From Treponema sp. (GTDB lineage Bacteria; Spirochaetota; Spirochaetia; Treponematales; Breznakiellaceae): a stretch of 64,000 nucleotides of DNA. Where the stretch lies: positions 28,651 to 92,650 of the forward strand of contig WQSQ01000002.1 of NCBI GenBank assembly GCA_009787775.1, written 5' to 3'. Numbering within the stretch: position 1 is the stretch's first letter; each line of letters starts with the position of its first letter. Shown piece after piece: positions 27,276-36,124 of the stretch. The notes under the pieces are model-generated. The model made no database searches. It had not been told where the DNA came from and was given only the letters and a program-made list of their open reading frames with translations. Both the position numbers and the translations under genes were made by a program.

Positions 27276-28627
27276 AAGTTATCAAGAGCGAAGAATTTGA
27301 CGCTTACTGGAAGAAAGAAAAAAGAAAAAGCGATGATCCTGGAACAGATAATAAAGTCAGAAACATTATTGAGGAAGTGCGCGCCAAAGGAGACGCCGCA
27401 GTCAGGAAATTCGCGTCAAAATACGATAAATCATCTCCGATGCAGCTTGAAGTTCCCGTAACGGAAGCAAATCTTGCCCTTGAAGAATTACGCGCAAATG
27501 ATCCTGAATTGACACAGGCGCTTGCGCTCGCTGCAAATAATATAATGCGTTTCGCGCAGAAGCAGAAAGAGCAATATGTCAATTTTGAACATGAAATGGC
27601 AGACGGAGTCATAACAGGGCAAAAGGTAATTCCTGTTCAACGCGCCGCAATATATATTCCCGGCGGGCGGTTTCCTCTTTTTTCTTCCGTGCTGATGGGA
27701 ATGATTCCCGCATTCTGCGCGGGTGTAGAAGAAGTGCTTCTGTCATCGCCTCCTGCGGAGAACGGAAAGCCTGACAAAAAAATACTTGCCGCGGCAGCCA
27801 TTGCCGCCGAAGTATCGGATAACAAGACAATGCGCATATTTTCTGTCGGCGGAGCGCAGGCAATCGCCGCGTTTGCCCTTGGTACTGAATCAATTCCCCG
27901 CGCCGACATTATCGCAGGCCCCGGTAACAAATATGTAGCCGCCGCGAAACGAATACTTTTCGGCGAAGCCGGAATTGATTTTATCGCAGGCCCGTCCGAT
28001 GTTTTGATTATTTCCGATCCCCAGTCAAGCCAGGTGGACAGCGAATCAAATATTGACGGTCTAAAAGAAAACGAGATAGGCGCGAATCTTGTCGCCGCGG
28101 ACATGCTCGCGCAGGCGGAACATGATCCGGACGCCAGGGCAAGAGCGCTTGTTCCCAACAGGGTATTCGCGGATAAGATAAACGCTGTAATAGAGAGAAT
28201 GATTCTGGCATTACCGACAAAAAAAATCGCCCGCTCCTCAATTAATTCAGGCGGCGTTATTATAGTTTATAAAAGCAAAAACGAAGCGATACGCATCGCA
28301 AATACAATCGCGCCTGAACACCTTGAGCTTCACCTGACAGACGCTGACAGCTGGATTCCGTCATTAAAAAATTACGGGTCTCTCTTTATAGGGCAGCTTT
28401 CGGCGGAAGTATTCGGAGATTACGCAGCGGGGCTTAATCACACATTGCCGACATCAGGAAGCTCAAAATTTACGGGAGGCCTGTCAGTACATAATTTCCT
28501 GAAGATTGTTACAACCCTTAACTGCTCGCCTGGAAAAGGTTTTGATAAAGTGCGCGGCGCGGCGGAAATTATCGGACGCGCCGAAGGGCTGGAAGGTCAT
28601 GTGCAAAGCGCCGCCTGTCGGCGTTAA
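27272..28627 (+). CDS. hisD: Histidinol dehydrogenase
   Basis: YIPGGRFPLFSSVLM, AGPGNKYVAAAK, AEHDPDARA, GDYAAGLNHTLPT; ATG overlaps hisC stop. Confidence 0.94.
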   Translation: MKVIKSEEFDAYWKKEKRKSDDPGTDNKVRNIIEEVRAKGDAAVRKFASKYDKSSPMQLEVPVTEANLALEELRANDPELTQALALAANNIMRFAQKQKEQYVNFEHEMADGVITGQKVIPVQRAAIYIPGGRFPLFSSVLMGMIPAFCAGVEEVLLSSPPAENGKPDKKILAAAAIAAEVSDNKTMRIFSVGGAQAIAAFALGTESIPRADIIAGPGNKYVAAAKRILFGEAGIDFIAGPSDVLIISDPQSSQVDSESNIDGLKENEIGANLVAADMLAQAEHDPDARARALVPNRVFADKINAVIERMILALPTKKIARSSINSGGVIIVYKSKNEAIRIANTIAPEHLELHLTDADSWIPSLKNYGSLFIGQLSAEVFGDYAAGLNHTLPTSGSSKFTGGLSVHNFLKIVTTLNCSPGKGFDKVRGAAEIIGRAEGLEGHVQSAACRR

Positions 28628-28635
28628 GCAAGAGA

Positions 28636-29712
28636 GTGAGTATGCTTAGAATAGGGATAATCGGAGCCGGCAATATCAGCAAGATTTATCTTGATAACCT
28701 GACAGGAATGTTCGGAAAAAGGGTAAAAGTGGTTTCTATTGCCGACATTATTTTTGAGAAAGCTCAGAAGGCGGCGGAAAATTATAAAATAAAAGCTTTT
28801 AATTCAGCTGAGGAAATGATTAAAGGCAGCGATATCGATCTGATACTGAACATCACTCCTCCTGCTTCCCATTATGAAGCGGCTCTTGCCGCGGTCAGTG
28901 CGGGAAAGCATGTTTATAATGAAAAACCGTTCTGTACGAAACGTGAAGATGCGGCGCAGCTTATAAAAACCGCGGCGGAAAAAATGGTAAGGGTAGGAGG
29001 AGCGCCCGATACTTTTCTTGGAGCAGGCCTTCAAACCTGCCGCAAACTTATAGACGACGGCTGGATAGGGCAGCCTGTCGCAGCGACAGCTATCATGATG
29101 AGTCATGGCCCTGAACACTGGCATCCCAGTCCGCACTTTTTCTATCAGGAGGGCGGCGGGCCGATGTTCGATGTAGGCCCTTATTATTTAACGGCGCTTG
29201 TCAGTATTCTGGGCCCTGTTAAAAGAGTCTGCGGCAGTGCGAGAATCAGTAATCCTACAAGGACAATTACAAATCAGTTTCAGTACGGTGAAATTATTAA
29301 TGTCGAAGTCCCTACGCATATCGCAGGCGTGCTTGAGTTTGCAGGCGGGCCTATTGGGACAATAATCACAAGTTTTGACGTGTACTCCCATTCGCTGCCG
29401 CGTATTGAAATATACGGAACAGAAGGTACATTACAGGTTCCCGACCCCAATACATTCGGCGGCCCGATATTCGCCAAACGTTTCCGTGAGGAAAAATGGT
29501 CGGAGATTCCGCTGTTAAAAAACTATAAGGAAAACTCCCGCGGACTTGGGCTTACCGAAATGGCGGAGGCGATTGAAAGCAAGAAACCTCACCGCGCATC
29601 CGCAGAGCTTGTAAGCCATGTACTTGAAATCATGCACGGAATACACGACGCCTGCGCCTCGGGAAAATATCATAAACTGAAAACCAGGTGCAAGCGCCCT
29701 GAAGCTTTATAA
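28636..29712 (+). CDS. Gfo/Idh/MocA-family oxidoreductase
   Basis: IGIIGAGNISKIYLDNL, GKHVYNEKPFC, MFDVGPYYLTAL. Confidence 0.9.
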   Translation: MSMLRIGIIGAGNISKIYLDNLTGMFGKRVKVVSIADIIFEKAQKAAENYKIKAFNSAEEMIKGSDIDLILNITPPASHYEAALAAVSAGKHVYNEKPFCTKREDAAQLIKTAAEKMVRVGGAPDTFLGAGLQTCRKLIDDGWIGQPVAATAIMMSHGPEHWHPSPHFFYQEGGGPMFDVGPYYLTALVSILGPVKRVCGSARISNPTRTITNQFQYGEIINVEVPTHIAGVLEFAGGPIGTIITSFDVYSHSLPRIEIYGTEGTLQVPDPNTFGGPIFAKRFREEKWSEIPLLKNYKENSRGLGLTEMAEAIESKKPHRASAELVSHVLEIMHGIHDACASGKYHKLKTRCKRPEAL

Positions 29713-31416
29713 TCTGCCTCTTTTAATCTTTTTCGTTGTTGTCATTTCCATTGGGTTATCAAGGAGTTCGAACTTGTTAATCTTCTGATACGGCTGCAGT
29801 CTCTGGTTAACTTCCTTGATAATGCTGTCAATCTGGGTTTTCAATTCGTCTTTGGAAGGAGCTCCGCCTTTCGCGTTTTTATAATCAGGGTTGGGATAAA
29901 CAAGCGCTTCGATGCCTTCTGTTTTCATTTTCTCATCCAGTACATATCCGCGGATAAGAATCTGATCGATTACCTCGTAAAGCTGGAACTCGTTTTCTAT
30001 TTCTTCGGGGTATACGTTTTTCCCGCCTTCTGTAACAATCATGTTCTTGGCGCGGCCTGTAAGATACAGATAACCTTCGCTGTCCTGATAGCCAAGATCG
30101 CCTGTTTTTAAATAACCGTCAGCTGTAAAGGACTGTGCTGTTTCATCGGGCATGTTGTAATAACCGAGCATTACCATCGGGCCTCTTACAATTACCTCTC
30201 CTACGCCGCGTTCATCGGGATTGAGAATCTTCATGTCAACCTGCGGACACGGGCGGCCGACACTGGTTTCTTTATACGCTTCGATTGGGTTAATTGCAAT
30301 AATCGGGGAAGTTTCCGTTAAACCGTAGCCCTGAACAAAGTCGATGCCGAGCTGGTTGTACTTGCGGAATACACTGGGCGCAAGAGGGCCGCCTCCTGAA
30401 ATACAGATGCGTATCGATGTAAGGGATGCCTTGTCAAGAACAAACTTGAACATCCTTTTGCCCGGGTTTACTTTAAATATTTTCTTAATGACGCCTGATA
30501 TCCCCATCATGAAAGAAATTAAGCCGTAAACAACAGGGCCTTTCGCCTTAAGACCGCGGATGATTCCCGCCAGCACCTTGTTAAAGAGCATCGGTACGCC
30601 CAACAGCATTGTTATCTGCGCTTCTTTAAGGTCTTTTAATATCTGGCTTGTTACCATTTTCTTTCCGAATACAACTTCCGCTCCTACAGAGATTGTTTCG
30701 ATAAAAACCGCGAGCATTGTGTATGAATGATGAATCGGAAGAATCGCGTAAAATATGTCTGTATGAAGAATTATGAGGGGAGTTCCCTGAGCAAGATAAA
30801 CATCTGATACAAGGTTTTTATGCGTAAGCATTACCCCCTTGGGAACGCCTGTCGTGCCTGACGTAAAAAGAATCGCGGCAAGGTCTTTTTCTTCCGCTTT
30901 TTCAATTTTAGCTTCAGGCCCGTCAAGATCGTACACATACGTCCCGATGCCTTTTTTCAGGGAAATAACTTCATCCAGTTTAACCGGTTTCTGCATATAG
31001 TAATCGTATTTTTCTTCATCCACAAAAAGCATCCTTGCTCCGGATGCTTTTAATAAAGAATCAATTTCTTCGTTTTTAAGCTGATAATCAATCGGCACAA
31101 TTACGGCGCCTGCGAACAGAATCGCAAGATATGTAACTGCCCATTCAGGTGCGTTCTTTCCGGATACCGCAACCCTGTCTCCGCGCTTTATTCCCTTGCT
31201 GTTAAGCCAGCGCGCGACAGCCTCTATTATTTTTAATGACTGAGTATAGTTAAGGCTTATTCTGTCCGGATCAAATATGGTAAAGCACAGACGTTCAGGG
31301 TACCTTGAAACTGTAATCCTGAACATTTCCGGCATAGTGGGCCAATCCCCCTTAAAATCCTTTCCCCGATAATCATTCAAAAACTCCCAGGGTTTCTCGG
31401 TGTGTGGAACTGCCAT
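29707..31416 (-). CDS. AMP-dependent acyl-CoA synthetase (long-chain type)
   Basis: ILFTSGTTGVPKGVMLTHKN, QGYGLTETSP, LKTGDLGY motifs. Confidence 0.92.
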   Translation of the reverse strand: MAVPHTEKPWEFLNDYRGKDFKGDWPTMPEMFRITVSRYPERLCFTIFDPDRISLNYTQSLKIIEAVARWLNSKGIKRGDRVAVSGKNAPEWAVTYLAILFAGAVIVPIDYQLKNEEIDSLLKASGARMLFVDEEKYDYYMQKPVKLDEVISLKKGIGTYVYDLDGPEAKIEKAEEKDLAAILFTSGTTGVPKGVMLTHKNLVSDVYLAQGTPLIILHTDIFYAILPIHHSYTMLAVFIETISVGAEVVFGKKMVTSQILKDLKEAQITMLLGVPMLFNKVLAGIIRGLKAKGPVVYGLISFMMGISGVIKKIFKVNPGKRMFKFVLDKASLTSIRICISGGGPLAPSVFRKYNQLGIDFVQGYGLTETSPIIAINPIEAYKETSVGRPCPQVDMKILNPDERGVGEVIVRGPMVMLGYYNMPDETAQSFTADGYLKTGDLGYQDSEGYLYLTGRAKNMIVTEGGKNVYPEEIENEFQLYEVIDQILIRGYVLDEKMKTEGIEALVYPNPDYKNAKGGAPSKDELKTQIDSIIKEVNQRLQPYQKINKFELLDNPMEMTTTKKIKRGRL

Positions 31417-31710
31417 GATATCCTCCAAAATCTTTATATTGGTAAAAGGGCATTAAAACCCCTGTTACTTATGACGCTTTACAGGTCACAATAACATCCA
31501 TTTTGACATGTTTTTTGAAAATGTACAATTGTATATTTAATTCCGGTATAAAGGTCTATTACAGCCTGGAAAAAACAGCCACCCCAGTCCGGAATAAAGG
31601 CTTATTAATACAAAAACGCATTTTTCTCTTGCAAACTTTAAAAAAGTATAACAGTATTTAATAATGTAAAAATTGCGTTATATTAAACAATATTAATAAG
31701 GAGAAATGAC

Positions 31711-33510
31711 ATGAAAATTAAAAAAGAGACAAGGGTTAGTATTTTTGTACTAATCATGTTAACCACGTTTATATCCTTTACCTTTACCTCCTGCGGTCCT
31801 GCCTGCGAACATGTCAATGTTGACATAGAAAGGGCAACCTGTACCCAAGATAAGAAATGTCTGGATTGCGGTAAAACAGTACAAGGTAAACTAGGACACA
31901 CTGCTGATGAGGAAACACGCACTATAACGACATATCCAACTTATGACGCCGCAGGCGCATATCAGGCAAATTGTGTAAGATGCGGCGAATCTATAACAGG
32001 CAGTATTGCCCGCCTTGATTATACGCCTAACCTTAAGTATGAATCGGTAGACGGCAGGGTAACGGTTTCAATAGGAGAAGCAGGCGTAAATTATGCCAGT
32101 ATCCTTAATGATATTAGAATTCCTTCAGCAGTTCCCAGTACAGATCCTCTGAGCGGAAAAACTAGTACGGATCCTCTAAGGGGACGAAGTGTAGCCGCCA
32201 TAGCTGTAGACGGATTCAGAGGAACTGCTATTACGAACGTGAAAATCCCCGAAGGCGTTACTTCTATCGGAGCGGGTGCGTTCTATGGCTGTACCAGCCT
32301 TGCTGACATAAAAATCCCCTCCAGCGTTACTACTGTCGGCGCAGGCGCGTTTACAGGCTGTACCAGCCTTAAGAACATAGAAATTGATAATAGTAATATT
32401 AATTACGGCGAAGCTTTTGATAAAAATATTATTGAAAGTGTAGTGATTAATGTCGCTGCAATCCACGAAAATGCGTTTAAAGATTTCATCAGCCTTAAGG
32501 ATGTAACAATCGGCAGCAGAGTTACATCCATAGGCGCGAATGCATTCTCCGGCTGCACCAGCCTTGAAAGCATAACAATCAAGTCGGCGACTTTACCTGA
32601 TCTCAGCGAAGCTTTTGATGTAGCAAATATCAAAACCGTGAAAATCGAAAATGTTACCTCTATAGGCCCTGGTACATTCAAAGATTTTACCAGTCTTGAA
32701 AGCGTAACAATCGGCAGCAGCGTTAATACAATAGGACGGGAGGCGTTCTCCGGCTGCACCAGCCTTGCAGGTATAACAATCCCAAACAATGTCACTTCCA
32801 TAGGAGAGAAAGCGTTCTATGGCTGTACCAGCCTTGCAAATATAACAATCCCCAACAGTGTTACTACCATAGACAATAATGCATTTGAAGGCTGCACTAA
32901 TCTTACAAGCGTAACATTCAGCAGCAACAGTAGGGTTTCTTCTATCGGTAATTCTGCTTTTACTGGCTGCACCAGCCTTGCAAGTATAACAATCCCCAGC
33001 AGCGTTACTACCATCGGCAATAGTGCGTTTGAAGGCTGCACTAATCTTGCAAGTGTAACAATCCCCAGCAGCGTTACTGCCATTGGTAATTATGCGTTCT
33101 CTAGTTGCAAACTTACATCACCTATAACAATCCCCAGCAGCGTTAAAACTATCGGTAATTATGCGTTTTCCAACAGCGGCCTTACAAGCGTAACAATATC
33201 CAGCGGAAGCACTGCTTCCATAGGTAATAATGCGTTCCAAAGCTGCACCAGCCTTGCAAGCATAACGATCCCCGAAGGTGTTACCAGTATCAACCAATAT
33301 GCTTTTAGCGGCTGTATCAGTCTTTTAAGCATTACTATTCCAAGTAGTGTTACATCCGTTGGCAATTTAGCCTTTAGCGGCTGGCTTGCCAATCAAGACA
33401 TATTCATAAAACATAATAGTCTTAATCCAACCGGATGGAGTAATAATTGGTATATGAATTGTGCGGCGTCAATCTATGGAACCCAAGATCAACTCTGGCC
33501 GCAACAATAA
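31711..33510 (+). CDS. BspA-like leucine-rich repeat (LRR_5) surface lipoprotein
   Basis: Lipobox-like TFTSC; many ~23-aa repeats of the form SVTTIGNSAFEGCTNLASVTIPS. Confidence 0.9.
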   Translation: MKIKKETRVSIFVLIMLTTFISFTFTSCGPACEHVNVDIERATCTQDKKCLDCGKTVQGKLGHTADEETRTITTYPTYDAAGAYQANCVRCGESITGSIARLDYTPNLKYESVDGRVTVSIGEAGVNYASILNDIRIPSAVPSTDPLSGKTSTDPLRGRSVAAIAVDGFRGTAITNVKIPEGVTSIGAGAFYGCTSLADIKIPSSVTTVGAGAFTGCTSLKNIEIDNSNINYGEAFDKNIIESVVINVAAIHENAFKDFISLKDVTIGSRVTSIGANAFSGCTSLESITIKSATLPDLSEAFDVANIKTVKIENVTSIGPGTFKDFTSLESVTIGSSVNTIGREAFSGCTSLAGITIPNNVTSIGEKAFYGCTSLANITIPNSVTTIDNNAFEGCTNLTSVTFSSNSRVSSIGNSAFTGCTSLASITIPSSVTTIGNSAFEGCTNLASVTIPSSVTAIGNYAFSSCKLTSPITIPSSVKTIGNYAFSNSGLTSVTISSGSTASIGNNAFQSCTSLASITIPEGVTSINQYAFSGCISLLSITIPSSVTSVGNLAFSGWLANQDIFIKHNSLNPTGWSNNWYMNCAASIYGTQDQLWPQQ

Positions 33511-33550
33511 ACGTAAGCAGCTTTAAACCATTTTGAAACAAGCCTGGCGG

Positions 33551-33673
33551 TGTCCGAAAAGTATGAAATACTTGTTCGGACATCTTCTTTATTGTGGTTT
33601 TTTCGTAGTATTTCGCTGAAATAGGGGAAAAAACGAGAGCTGTTCAAGAAGTAACCAACTTCTTGTACAGCCC
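33551..33673 (+). repeat. Dispersed multi-hairpin element, copy 2
   Basis: TGTCCGAAAAGTATGAAATACTTGTTCGGACA ... GCTGTTCAAGAAGTAACCAACTTCTTGTACAGCCC; aligns with the reverse complement of 8497-8637; contains stem-loops at both ends and in the middle. Confidence 0.85.
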
Positions 33674-33681
33674 CAGGCTTT

Positions 33682-33819
33682 GTGTGGGGTTGTGTCAAGG
33701 CCTGGTGTGAGATCGCGTCAAGCATTGGTGTGAGATCGCGTCAAGGCCTGGTGGATGACCGCGTCAAGCATTGGTGTAAGATCGCGTCAAGCATTGGTGT
33801 GAGATCGCGTCAAGGCTTG
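33682..33819. repeat. Array C: six tandem 23-bp units, consensus GTGTGAGATCGCGTCAAGCATTG / ...AAGGCCTG
   Basis: Unit starts at 33682, 33705, 33728, 33751, 33774 and 33797, exactly 23 bp apart. Confidence 0.97.
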
Positions 33820-33826
33820 ACGGGAG

Positions 33827-33850
33827 GTCTGTCCTGAATTAGGGACAGAC
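33827..33850. other. Perfect 8-bp stem hairpin GTCTGTCC-TGAATTAG-GGACAGAC next to array C
   Basis: Direct reading of the inverted repeat. Confidence 0.6.
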
Positions 33851-33935
33851 GTAAAGTTAATGATTTGGTGTTTCTAGTTTTTACAAGGCTTCTGTCCTGC
33901 AATGTTGGTTTTTTACGTAAAATAATGATATATTG

Positions 33936-34673
33936 ATGTCTATGAGACGCTTTCTGTCATTTACGGCCCTGCTGTTCTTTACATGGTTTTGCTGTGTTTT
34001 TTTATCCTGCGCCTCGAGGATAGAGGGCTCTCTTGCTTCAGACGGCTCAGCGCTCATGTCTGTAAACATACGTCTGGAGCCCAGAATGACAACACTGATT
34101 CGTTCTCTTTCAAGAGCAGGCGGTCAGTCAAACGGGCCTGTGCTTGATGGTCCTGCCATTGCCCGTTCAATGTCAAGCGCGCCGGGTGTTGCCTCGGCGT
34201 CGCTTGGAAATACATCTGAGGCTGCGATAGAAGGGCAGGTGCGTATTTCTCAAATAGGGGAGTTCCTGTCCGCCGCGGAAACAGGCAGAAATGTCCGAAG
34301 AGGTTTTATCACATTTGAACAGACCGCAGCAGGCGGGCGGTGTAATATCAACATAAACCGGCAAAACGGCCCTGCGATACTTGAGTTATTATCCCCCGAA
34401 ATCTCCGATTACCTGAACGCTCTTATGGCGCCTCTTGCTACAGGCGAGGAATTAAATAAAACCGAATACCTTAATCTTGTCGCTTCCTTCTACAACCGGA
34501 CAATAAGTGATGAAATCGCCTACTCAAGAATCCGCGCCTCCATTGACTTTCCCGGCAATATTACCAGCGTCAGGGGAGGAACCTACTCCGGCAGAAGAGC
34601 GGAATTTGACATACCCCTTTTGGACCTCCTTGTCGCGGAAACCCCCCTTATCTATGAAGTAACCTGGAACTGA
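33936..34673 (+). CDS. Hypothetical lipoprotein
   Basis: MSMRRFLSFTALLFFTWFCCVFLSC signal/lipobox; start could also be 33942. Confidence 0.65.
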   Translation: MSMRRFLSFTALLFFTWFCCVFLSCASRIEGSLASDGSALMSVNIRLEPRMTTLIRSLSRAGGQSNGPVLDGPAIARSMSSAPGVASASLGNTSEAAIEGQVRISQIGEFLSAAETGRNVRRGFITFEQTAAGGRCNININRQNGPAILELLSPEISDYLNALMAPLATGEELNKTEYLNLVASFYNRTISDEIAYSRIRASIDFPGNITSVRGGTYSGRRAEFDIPLLDLLVAETPLIYEVTWN

Positions 34674-34742
34674 GGTTCAAATTAGCTTTATTTCGCTTTC
34701 CGTTATATAATACGTTAATTAGAGGATGACACGGAGGATCAT

Positions 34743-36083
34743 ATGGGTTTGATAAAAGCGTTGGCAGGAGCTGTCGGGGGAACATTTGCGGATCAGTGGC
34801 TTGAGTTCTTTGTCTGCGAGAGTATGGACGCGAATGTGCTTGCGGCGAAGGGGCAGAAACGTATAAGCAAGAGAAGCAGTAATACAAAAGGTGAGGATAA
34901 TATCATATCGAACGGTTCGGGTATTGTTGTAAACAAGGGACAGGCTGCGGTCATTATAGACAACGGGCGCGTTATGGAATTCTGCTCCGAAGAAGGGCAC
35001 TATACTTATGACCAGTCAAGCGAATCCAGTGTTTTCTTCGGAGGGCTCGATAAGGGAATAGTAGGTATTTTTAAGAGTATAGGGGATCGTTTTAAACACG
35101 GCGGAAGTCCGGGAAAAGACCAGAGGATTTACTATTTCAACACTAAAGAGATTATGGGAAATAAATACGGTACTCCAAACCCGATTCCGTACCTTATAGT
35201 TGATCCTAATATTAATCTCCGTATGACAATAAGCCTGCGCGCGAACGGAGAATATTCCTACAGAATGATAAACCCGCTGCTTTTTTATTCCAATGTCTGC
35301 GGTAATGTGACTGAAGATTACAGAAGGGACAATATTGACAGCCAGCTTAAAAGCGAGATCATTACCGTTTTGGGGCCCTCGCTTGGAAAACTTGGCACCG
35401 GCCTTGAGTATCACGAGATTTCCTTTCAAACCGAGAAACTCGCCGAAATCCTGAACGAAGCTCTCAGCGGCAAATGGCGGGATGTCCGCGGCATAGAGAT
35501 TGTCAACTTTGGAATTACATGCACCGCGCTTCCTGAAGACGAAAAGAAGATAAAAGACCTTCAGTCTTCGGCTGTAATGCGCGATCCGACAATGGCTGCT
35601 GCTGCCCTTGTCAATGCACAGAGCGACGCTATGCGTACTGCCGCGGGAAACACTGCAGGAGCGATGACAGGCTTTATGGGTATGGGAATGGCAGGACAGG
35701 CTGGCGGTATGAATCCCCAGGCGCTCTTCCAGATGGGAGCGCAGCAGCAGGCGGCAGCTCCCGCGCAGCAGGCAGGCTGGGCATGCTCTTGCGGACACGG
35801 CGGAAACACAGGCAAGTTCTGCGCGGATTGCGGAAAACCCGCACCGGCTGCAGGCTGGGCATGCTCTTGCGGACATACGGGAAACACGGGAAAGTTCTGC
35901 GCGGATTGCGGAAAACCCGCACCGGCTGCAGGCTGGGCATGCTCTTGCGGACATACGGGAAACACGGGAAAGTTCTGCGCGGATTGCGGTAAACCAGCTC
36001 CGGCATCGGGAGAGTGGACATGCTCGTGCGGACACAGCGGAAACACAGGAAAGTTCTGTGCGGATTGCGGTAAACCGCGGTAA
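34743..36083 (+). CDS. SPFH-domain (YdjI / virion-core-protein-like) protein with four C-terminal zinc-ribbon repeats
   Basis: N-terminal MGLIKALAGAVGGTFADQWLEFFVCESM; C-terminus is four tandem copies of GWACSCGHTGNTGKFCADCGKPAPAA. Confidence 0.85.
   Translation: MGLIKALAGAVGGTFADQWLEFFVCESMDANVLAAKGQKRISKRSSNTKGEDNIISNGSGIVVNKGQAAVIIDNGRVMEFCSEEGHYTYDQSSESSVFFGGLDKGIVGIFKSIGDRFKHGGSPGKDQRIYYFNTKEIMGNKYGTPNPIPYLIVDPNINLRMTISLRANGEYSYRMINPLLFYSNVCGNVTEDYRRDNIDSQLKSEIITVLGPSLGKLGTGLEYHEISFQTEKLAEILNEALSGKWRDVRGIEIVNFGITCTALPEDEKKIKDLQSSAVMRDPTMAAAALVNAQSDAMRTAAGNTAGAMTGFMGMGMAGQAGGMNPQALFQMGAQQQAAAPAQQAGWACSCGHGGNTGKFCADCGKPAPAAGWACSCGHTGNTGKFCADCGKPAPAAGWACSCGHTGNTGKFCADCGKPAPASGEWTCSCGHSGNTGKFCADCGKPR
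35779..36083 (+). repeat. In-frame ~78-bp tandem repeats encoding 26-aa zinc ribbons
   Basis: Near-identical repeats at DNA level, e.g. ggctgggcatgctcttgcggacatacgggaaacacgggaaagttctgcgcggattgcggaaaacccgcaccggctgca. Confidence 0.9.
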
Positions 36084-36124
36084 TATTACGCGAATAATTA
36101 CAGTATCAGCAGTAAGGATAGACA

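Noticed and set aside
27637-28158. 173-aa minus-strand ORF inside hisD
   Set aside because: Shadow ORF of hisD with Ser/Ala-rich translation
32176-33392. Several minus-strand repeat ORFs across the LRR gene
   Set aside because: They mirror the LRR repeats on the sense strand; no independent support
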